A stretch of 12,445 nt of DNA from UBA3910 sp002391465 (GTDB lineage: Bacteria > Bacillota > Limnochordia > Darwinibacteriales > Darwinibacteriaceae), in NCBI GenBank assembly GCA_030054835.1, contig JASGVS010000015.1:1-12445 (forward strand), read 5' to 3'. Positions 7,650-12,445 of the stretch are shown one piece after another (position 1 is the stretch's first letter; each line of letters starts with the position of its first letter). The translations under genes and the position numbers were made by a program. The notes beneath the pieces were generated by a model. It saw only the letters and a program-made list of their open reading frames with translations. It was not told the origin of the DNA and ran no database searches.

Positions 7650-7674
7650 AGGAAATTTCAGATTTTTGTAGAAT
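7650..7674 (+). promoter_or_regulatory. Sigma-H-type promoter upstream of the three-gene cassette
   Basis: AGGAAAT (7650-7656), 11 bases, then GTAGAAT (7668-7674) matches the Bacillus sigma-H consensus AGGAWWW-N11/12-RNNGAAT at every core position. A sigma-A promoter at this place is not evident; the best -35/-10 pair scores poorly. The start would fall near 7682, about 56 bases before the first ATG. Sigma-H acts at entry to stationary phase and sporulation, so the cassette may be a transition-state operon. The prediction is from pattern only. Confidence 0.5.
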
Positions 7675-7737
7675 GTTTTAGTGTAACTTTGCTGAGGCAA
7701 TGGAGGGGCGGACCGACTGGTAAAGGAGAGGATTCCA

Positions 7738-8001
7738 ATGAGGTTCTTTCGCTACCGAAAACCATCGCTCAAGACTGTTTTGGGAGTGACAAAGGCCAAG
7801 AAGACGATCAAAAGGAAGACAGGAATAACAGCTGCTACCAGACCGTTGCGGATAGTAACAAACGCAGAGAGAAGGATCAAGCGCAGATTGGGCTATTATT
7901 CCGCGCCAGCTAAGATGCTTCGAGCCAAGAAACCACCCACACCACTGGGCTGTGTCCTTCCCTTGATCGGCGTCCTTGTCTGCCTGTTCATCATCCTTTA
8001 G
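7738..8001 (+). CDS. Small, very basic protein with C-terminal hydrophobic anchor, function unknown
   Basis: An 87-residue protein not recognised as a named family. Residues 1-66 are rich in Lys and Arg with almost no acidic residues, and include a KAKKTIKRKTG segment (about 19-29) and an ERRIKRRLGYYS segment (about 44-55). Residues 69-87 (TPLGCVLPLIGVLVCLFIIL region) form one hydrophobic stretch at the extreme C-terminus, which suggests a tail-anchored protein with a cationic cytoplasmic domain able to touch nucleic acid or membrane lipid. AAAGGAGAGG about eight bases before the ATG is a strong ribosome binding site. A sigma-H-like promoter lies upstream, and the nuclease-like gene starts 38 bases after the stop. 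It is real by ribosome binding site and context, but its role is unknown. Confidence 0.7.
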   Translation: MRFFRYRKPSLKTVLGVTKAKKTIKRKTGITAATRPLRIVTNAERRIKRRLGYYSAPAKMLRAKKPPTPLGCVLPLIGVLVCLFIIL

Positions 8002-8039
8002 ATTCAGTTGAACGATGCGGCCAACGCAAAGGGGGAAAA

Positions 8040-8687
8040 ATGCTGATCATGCTGCTGGCTGTGCCCGCTGTTCTAGCAAGCCTTAGTAGAAGGAGACCCG
8101 TTTTTCATTCCGAGGCTGACTTTCAATTCGCTTTGGCATGGGAGATCAGATCGATGGTTCCCCATGCTGAGCTTCGCTTGGAATACCCGCCGCCCCATGA
8201 CCCCGCTACCGCAGTAGACATCTTGGTGCGCGTAAATAAGGACGTATACCCAATCGAACTGAAATACAAGACGAAATCTTTCTCCGCCAAGATCAACGGC
8301 GAAGTATTTCACCTGAAAAAACACAGCGCAAAAGACGTGGGATGTTACGACTTTTGGAAGGACGTCCGCAGGGTGGAAAAGCTGTCAGCTGTGTTGGACG
8401 AGTTCAGCGAAGGTTTCGTCATCATGTTAACCAACGATCCAACCTACTGGAGGCCGCCGGCCAATTCCGATGCGGGGTACGCAGATTTCAGCATCCATAC
8501 TGGCGCGGTTAAGACCGGAGAAATGACATGGGCGGAGCATTTAAGTGCAGGCACTACCCGAGGAAGGGAACAAGCTTTGGTGTTGGAGAACACCTATGAA
8601 ATCTTCTGGCATAACTATTCTGATCTGCAGGCACCAAACGGCTTGTTTAAATATGTACTGTTAACTGTAGAGAAGCCTAATTGCTAA
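8040..8687 (+). CDS. PD-(D/E)XK nuclease-like protein
   Basis: A 215-residue protein whose first 110 residues carry the signature of the PD-(D/E)XK nuclease fold. There is an acidic helix HSEADFQFALAWEI (23-36), then VDILV with D60, and IELKYK with E73 and K75. This gives the D-x(12)-E-x-K arrangement that binds metal and cuts DNA. YDFWKD (103-108) and LTNDPTYW (130-137) are further conserved-looking blocks. It resembles uncharacterised stand-alone proteins of many bacteria rather than a named restriction enzyme, and no DNA-recognition domain is visible. The first 15 residues are oddly hydrophobic (MLIMLLAVPAVLASL). The ATG at 8040 follows AAAGGGGG by four bases, and the ATG at 8049 is an alternative. 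AlkD follows 16 bases downstream. Nuclease activity is inferred, not shown. Confidence 0.75.
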   Translation: MLIMLLAVPAVLASLSRRRPVFHSEADFQFALAWEIRSMVPHAELRLEYPPPHDPATAVDILVRVNKDVYPIELKYKTKSFSAKINGEVFHLKKHSAKDVGCYDFWKDVRRVEKLSAVLDEFSEGFVIMLTNDPTYWRPPANSDAGYADFSIHTGAVKTGEMTWAEHLSAGTTRGREQALVLENTYEIFWHNYSDLQAPNGLFKYVLLTVEKPNC

Positions 8688-8703
8688 GAAGGTGGTGATT
8701 TTG

Positions 8704-9372
8704 GTGGCTGACATTCTTATCCGTATAAAAACCGAACTCGAAAGTGTAGGCCTGACTCCTTTGACAGGCAAGATAAAAACCAGTGATGTTCGCCGTGTCT
8801 CGGCACTGGTTTACAGGGACCTGCCGGACAAGTCAAAGGAGTTTGTGTTTGCGGTCTGTGAGAGTCTCTTAGAACAGCGCAATTGGCCCATGAAGGTTAT
8901 TGCCTTTGATTTCGCCTACCGCGTGAGAAAACAGTACGACAGGGACACATTCCCCCCTTTCGAACGCTGGCTGGAGCAGTATCTGCGAGGCTGGGGCGAC
9001 TGCGATGATTTCTGCACCCATGCCTTTGGCGAGCTGATCTGCCAATACCCAGAGCTGTCAGAGCGGACGCTTTTGTGGACGCAGCGTGACGAATTCTGCC
9101 TGCGCCGCGCCGCTGCCGTTGTCCTCATTCCCTCAATTAAGCAAAACAAATACGCCGAAACGAAACCACTGCGCGTATCTGATCTGCTTATGCAGGATGA
9201 ACACGACCTGGTACGCAAAGGTTACGGCTGGATGCTTAAAGTCCTATCCACCAAACAGCCTGAGCTTGTTTTCGACTATCTAATGCAGCACAAAGAGACT
9301 ATGCCGAGGGTGTCGTTTCGTTACGCGTTGGAAAAGATGAGTGAGGAAAAACGAAGGATACTAATGCAGTAA
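8704..9372 (+). CDS. AlkD-like DNA alkylation repair protein (HEAT-repeat DNA glycosylase)
   Basis: A protein of about 222 residues of the AlkD/AlkC-like superfamily. These all-helical ALK/HEAT-repeat proteins excise N3- and N7-alkylated purines from DNA without flipping the base. Counting from the upstream GTG at 8692, the diagnostic residues are W101 and D105 in RGWGDCDDFC (matching Trp109/Asp113 of Bacillus cereus AlkD), R138/R139 in WTQRDEFCLRRAAAV and W180 in KGYGWMLK. The catalytic set therefore looks complete. The open frame starts at GTG 8692, but the AAGGTGGTG Shine-Dalgarno covers that codon, so the GTG at 8704 (MADILIRIKTELE) is the better start. It is the last gene of the cassette, 16 bases after the nuclease-like gene. 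Confidence 0.85.
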   Translation: MADILIRIKTELESVGLTPLTGKIKTSDVRRVSALVYRDLPDKSKEFVFAVCESLLEQRNWPMKVIAFDFAYRVRKQYDRDTFPPFERWLEQYLRGWGDCDDFCTHAFGELICQYPELSERTLLWTQRDEFCLRRAAAVVLIPSIKQNKYAETKPLRVSDLLMQDEHDLVRKGYGWMLKVLSTKQPELVFDYLMQHKETMPRVSFRYALEKMSEEKRRILMQ

Positions 9373-9400
9373 TCTTTTGGAAGATAGTTCTAAAGAAGAA

Positions 9401-9436
9401 AAGGAGCAGCTTGGTCTTTCCGTCAAGCTGCTCCTT
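9401..9436. terminator. Bidirectional terminator between alkD-like and hydrolase genes
   Basis: A perfect 13-bp inverted repeat (9401-9413 with 9424-9436, core GGAGCAGCTTG) encloses a ten-base loop. The plus side is followed by GTAATTTTAG and the minus side by TTCTTCTTTAG. It lies between two converging genes and can serve both, better for the minus-strand hydrolase because of its T-richer tail. Confidence 0.8.
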
Positions 9437-9447
9437 GTAATTTTAGC

Positions 9448-10875
9448 TTATTCCAGTTTACCTTCTAGGCTGGGTAACTCACTCTGACCAAAGCCGCAGT
9501 TAGCCTTCACTTCTAAGTCGACTTTACCCGGTGCGAACTTAAGAGTCATAGTGTAAGCAAACGGCGTTTCTACCAACCTGCTCAACAACACCAGGGTGTT
9601 GTCATCTTCCCAGGTGGCACTGGAATAGGCGGGAGTAATACCTTGTGGCGCTGGGAAGACACCTTCTGCGTTGTAGCCATAGCCGAACGTAACAGGTGTT
9701 TTACCGTACGGTAACTCCAGATTACCCTCACAGGCGTCCGAGCCAAACTGAAGGGTGATGGAAGAGAGACCCAGGTCATTGGCGGGGAAAACGTAGCGTC
9801 CCGCAAATTTTGCAGCCTTTTCCAATTTTTCTCCAGGCAAGATTGGTAGAGCCAGTTCTGCCAGCCGTGCTTGCAGGCGCTTTTGTTCTGCTTCGTTTTC
9901 CGGCAGAGCAGCTGGAGACAGGGCGGGTAAGATGATATCCCAGATACCGTTCATCACACCCTGCATATCATTCGCACCGGAAGTGATGGCCACAACCAGG
10001 TCTTTCTCTGAAGCAACGATGCAGAACTGACCAAAGGCACCGTCACCGCGGTATACGTTGTGCCTACACCGCCAAAATTGATAACCATAACCCTGGTTCC
10101 AGTCATTATTGGGGTCGTCACCGTTGTCGATATGCTTCCTGGTCGCTTCTTCGATCCACTCGGGACTGAGCAGCTGTTTTCCTTCCCACATTCCCCGCTG
10201 CAGGTAGAGCTGGCCGAATTTGGCGATGTCTGCAGTCTTAATATTTAGGCCATAACCGCCGGTATTAATTCCCCGCGGGCAAGTTTCCCAGGTTGCCCCC
10301 TCAATCCCCAAGGGTTCAAACAGGCGGGGAGTGAGGTAATCAATCAGGGTCTGGCCAGTTAACTTGTGTAGAATGGCTGCGAGCATGTAAGTGGCAGCGG
10401 TGTTGTAAACGAAATAAGTACCCGGTTCCCGCTCCACATCAAGGGACAAAAACGCCTTCACCCAATCTCCATCGGGTGCAGATGTCACCCTACCTGTGGT
10501 GTCTTCCTCATGGCCAGTTGACATACTGAGGAGATGACGTACTCGCATTGCAGCCAGGTTAGGACCGACTTTCTCTGGCAACTGGTCTGGGAAGAAATCG
10601 CAGACCTTATCATCTACTGTCAGAAGTCCTTCTTGCACTGCAAAACCTATGGCAGTGGATGTAAAACTCTTACTTAAAGAAAAGAGCATATGGGGCCGGT
10701 CAGCGCTGTAAGGATCCCACCAGCCTTCTGCAATTACTTTTCCGTTGCGAAGAAGCATAATGCTGTGAATCTCCAGCTCTTTTTCGGCGAAATAATCCAG
10801 CAATCGGGAGATTGCTGCTGAATCTACTCCTTGACTTTCGGGCGTACTACGTTGTAAACCGTCTCTTAATGCCAT
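9448..10875 (-). CDS. Serine beta-lactamase-family hydrolase (class C / esterase-like)
   Basis: A 475-residue serine hydrolase of the beta-lactamase/penicillin-binding-protein family (PF00144-type). The nucleophile motif SLSK (S66, K69) and the tyrosine motif VYNTA (Y157) are present, and the third motif appears as RGDGAFGQF (276-284) in place of KTG. Residues 1-330 form the catalytic domain. Residues about 345-475 make a beta-rich C-terminal extension often seen in esterase-like members. There is no signal peptide, so it is probably cytoplasmic, which argues for an esterase or peptidase rather than a true antibiotic-degrading enzyme. The ATG at 10875 follows AGAAGGGA. A broken flavin reductase gene ends 46 bases upstream on the same strand, so the two were probably once co-transcribed. 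The substrate is unknown. Confidence 0.88.
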   Translation of the reverse strand: MALRDGLQRSTPESQGVDSAAISRLLDYFAEKELEIHSIMLLRNGKVIAEGWWDPYSADRPHMLFSLSKSFTSTAIGFAVQEGLLTVDDKVCDFFPDQLPEKVGPNLAAMRVRHLLSMSTGHEEDTTGRVTSAPDGDWVKAFLSLDVEREPGTYFVYNTAATYMLAAILHKLTGQTLIDYLTPRLFEPLGIEGATWETCPRGINTGGYGLNIKTADIAKFGQLYLQRGMWEGKQLLSPEWIEEATRKHIDNGDDPNNDWNQGYGYQFWRCRHNVYRGDGAFGQFCIVASEKDLVVAITSGANDMQGVMNGIWDIILPALSPAALPENEAEQKRLQARLAELALPILPGEKLEKAAKFAGRYVFPANDLGLSSITLQFGSDACEGNLELPYGKTPVTFGYGYNAEGVFPAPQGITPAYSSATWEDDNTLVLLSRLVETPFAYTMTLKFAPGKVDLEVKANCGFGQSELPSLEGKLE

Positions 10876-10921
10876 ACGGACCGTCCCTTCTTACTTGCTT
10901 TTACCTGCCATTATTCGCCTA

Positions 10922-11514
10922 TTACCAAACATTTCCTCCCCTTGCAGACAGAATGCTCTGCATTGGTTCACCCCACCTGCCAAGGCTCTTGCCATGCCAA
11001 GAGAAGTATGTGTGGCAGGTTGTCCCCACGGGAGCTATGGCCTGGAGCCTCTCTTCAACCGTCTTTTGTTCATCTGCAAGTTCCTCATCAACCAACACAT
11101 TCCGTATTTTACACAACAGCACTTCACCGTCTTGCAGGGGAACTGCCTGGGCTACTTCCAGTTCAAAGGCTAGGGGACTGCTGTTTATTATAGGTACATC
11201 AAGTGCCTCTCCCCTACTGGTCTCCGCTGGGTTATTGTGTCGGTGCTATGGCCGTTCGTGTTACGGAAATAGTCGGCTAGGGGCAGAACTGCTTCTATGA
11301 CTAGCTTTGCTGAAAACACTCCAGTTGCATGAATACGCTCTTTGGTCAACTTCTCCCCGCCTATACTGGCCATGACTCCGAGCTCCCCATCTCACAAGTA
11401 GCTGAACCAGCAGAACAAACCAAAATTAGGGGTTCCGTCTTCTTTTTATGTAGCGTAGAGAAACAGCGTCTGGGGACAAAAGTCATTGGTTCGGGCAACA
11501 GATACCTTTTTCAT
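10922..11514 (-). pseudogene. Flavin reductase-family pseudogene
   Basis: Reading from an ATG at 11514-11512 to a TAA at 10924-10922 gives a near full-length flavin reductase-like (FMN-binding split barrel) protein of about 197 residues, broken in three places. An in-frame TAA at 11448-11446 falls where YKEDGTPNFG is expected. An in-frame TGA at 11394-11392 falls at the tryptophan expected before DGELGVMASIGG. A single-base deletion between 11234 and 11233 shifts the frame: restoring one G gives TMNPAETSRGEALDVPI. Recognisable blocks are KEDGTPNFGLFCWFSY, GGEKLTKERIHATGVFSAKL, LPLADYF, GEVLLCKIRNVLVDEELADE and TTCHTYFSWHGKSLGRWGEP. No good ribosome binding site precedes the start. Three separate lesions make sequencing error unlikely. 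Confidence 0.85.
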
Positions 11515-11688
11515 CCAGTAGTCACTTGTGGAAAGTCAAAACGAAGTTCAACCGGTAGGGCAGCATCGTTCAGGACGCAGCCTTGTTTTCAGGTTAAATT
11601 TTCCAACCACGGCCTAAAACAGAAGGAGAAATTACTAACGAAGTGAATAAGTTTTTTATAAACAGCTCCGGCAAAGGGGGAAAAATCT

Positions 11689-12318
11689 ATGTCACGTATA
11701 GTCTTATGGAGTGTGCTCTTGGTTGTCCTTGTGTCCTCCGCTTTAATATTGATGCCAAGGGCAGAGGCGTGGTCTGAACCTGTTTACACCAAACCCTGGA
11801 CTGAAGAAGAAGCAGAAGATGAGGAAGTAATCGAAGAGACAGTAAGCGTGCCTGAAGAAGTTGTTGGGGAAACGGTAATGGAATCCAAGGAAGCAGAAGA
11901 AGAGGAGGAAGAAATAGACGAGTTTCTGTTGGACTTTACCAGCCTCTATGGTACCTGGTACATCTGGACTCCAACTACGGTTAGAGACATACGCCAACCT
12001 GGCGATGGTGACTACGTGACACATGAGGTGGTAGATGGCGCTGACCAAGGCATGGTAGTTGTCAATCCAGACGGGACGTACAGTATGAGCCATGCCGCTT
12101 GGGACAAGGATGCGGTTGTCGAGGGAAAATGGCGTTTATCCTTTCCCCGGGAGATTAATGGTGAAGTGGTGCAAGCCATTGTGCTGCTTGATGGCATAAC
12201 CGACGTCAACTGGGCTGTAGCGCCCTCGGTAAGTGGCAAGATTCGTCTCTTGTGGGCGATGGAGTGGGCTGATGGTTCAGCCACTTGGATCTTTGACGCG
12301 GAGCTGTACCGTAAGTAA
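11689..12318 (+). CDS. Secreted protein with Glu-rich linker and C-terminal beta-rich domain, function unknown
   Basis: A 209-residue protein of unrecognised family. Residues 1-27 are a typical Gram-positive signal peptide (hydrophobic core VLLVVLVSSALILM, predicted cleavage after AEA at 25-27). Residues about 38-79 are a strongly acidic linker, with glutamate about half of all residues and six in a row near 70-75. Residues about 83-209 look like one compact beta-rich domain with many aromatics (YGTWYIW at 87-93, PDGTYSM at 127-133, GKWRL at 146-150, and a TWIFDAELYR ending), reminiscent of small lipocalin-like folds. No catalytic motif is visible and there is no sortase or lipobox signal. 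AAAGGGGG at 11673-11680 supports the ATG at 11689. It is monocistronic in this window. Confidence 0.75.
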   Translation: MSRIVLWSVLLVVLVSSALILMPRAEAWSEPVYTKPWTEEEAEDEEVIEETVSVPEEVVGETVMESKEAEEEEEEIDEFLLDFTSLYGTWYIWTPTTVRDIRQPGDGDYVTHEVVDGADQGMVVVNPDGTYSMSHAAWDKDAVVEGKWRLSFPREINGEVVQAIVLLDGITDVNWAVAPSVSGKIRLLWAMEWADGSATWIFDAELYRK

Positions 12319-12387
12319 AGCGGTTTGACCCCCCATTTTGGGAGAATATCTGCTTAGTGTTTCAACTATCACATGGTTGCCCTTTAT

Positions 12388-12445
12388 TTAGGCCACCATC
12401 ATTGCTGGTTTGACATCTTGGCCAACATTACTGCGGTAGAACGCC
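12388..12445 (-). CDS. Possible C-terminal end of an unidentified gene entering from the right edge
   Basis: On the minus strand an open frame comes in from the window edge and reads AFYRSNVGQDVKPAMMVA before a TAA at 12390-12388. It would converge with the secreted-protein gene. The plus strand is also open from an ATG at 12373, but without a ribosome binding site. Eighteen codons do not allow a family call, and the coding status is uncertain. Confidence 0.25.
   Translation of the reverse strand, partial: AFYRSNVGQDVKPAMMVA

Noticed and set aside
7500..7700. Minus-strand 66-codon open frame
   Set aside because: It runs through the terminator hairpin, has no ribosome binding site and has low-complexity composition. 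The region is better explained as non-coding.
11392..11394. In-frame TGA as a possible selenocysteine or recoded tryptophan
   Set aside because: The gene also has an in-frame TAA and a single-base deletion, so decay is simpler. TGA is not read as Trp in the intact genes, and it is used as the stop of lplA.
11511..11539. TTGACT at 11539-11534 as -35 of the flavin reductase pseudogene
   Set aside because: At 16-18 bases spacing no -10-like hexamer exists, and the position would overlap the start codon.
12319..12360. CCCA/TGGG hairpin after the secreted-protein gene as a terminator
   Set aside because: The stem is only four pairs and no T-run follows.
1..12445. CRISPR arrays, tRNA/rRNA genes, complete insertion sequences
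   Set aside because: No regularly spaced direct repeats, no tRNA-like cloverleaf or rRNA motif, and no intact transposase with flanking inverted repeats were seen.

Overview
The window looks like chromosome from a Gram-positive Bacillota (Firmicutes). Shine-Dalgarno sequences are strong and purine-rich, sigma-A style promoters are clear, base composition is near 50% GC, the PDH genes are ordered E1alpha-E1beta-E2-E3, and the closest visible relative of the first gene is the YtvI-type membrane protein of spore-formers. A sigma-H-like promoter also points to a spore-forming lineage. The species cannot be named from sequence alone.

Left part (1-1590): the first 360 bases hold no intact gene, only a transposase N-terminal remnant (234-299) and possibly a gene end running off the left edge. 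A minus-strand AI-2E/YtvI-family membrane protein follows. It is divergent from a plus-strand lipoate-protein ligase gene that has a near-consensus sigma-A promoter.

Central part (1588-7500): lplA (plus strand) converges with a complete minus-strand pyruvate dehydrogenase operon read as E1alpha (7416-6331), E1beta (6330-5353), E2 (5325-4084) and E3 (4071-2686). The ligase attaches lipoate to the lipoyl domain of E2, so enzyme and cofactor attachment sit together. The two units share a bidirectional terminator at 2581-2615. The pdh promoter (-35 7493-7488, -10 7470-7465) is overlapped by a Fur-like box.

Regulatory island (7417-7737): this 321-base gap holds the pdh promoter, an orphan minus-strand terminator with no gene upstream of it (a possible small RNA or leader), and a sigma-H-type promoter facing right.

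Right part (7738-9372): a three-gene plus-strand cassette encodes a small very basic protein with a C-terminal hydrophobic segment, a PD-(D/E)XK nuclease-like protein, and an AlkD-like DNA alkylation repair glycosylase. A nuclease-like and a base-excision protein behind a sigma-H-like promoter form the least conventional part of the window and the best candidate for an undescribed system.

Far right (9401-12445): a bidirectional terminator separates the cassette from a minus-strand serine beta-lactamase-like hydrolase. Upstream of the hydrolase on the same strand is a near full-length flavin reductase pseudogene with two nonsense codons and one single-base deletion. A plus-strand gene for a secreted protein with a Glu-rich linker follows, and an unidentified open frame reaches the right edge. 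No tRNA, rRNA, CRISPR array or complete insertion sequence was seen.
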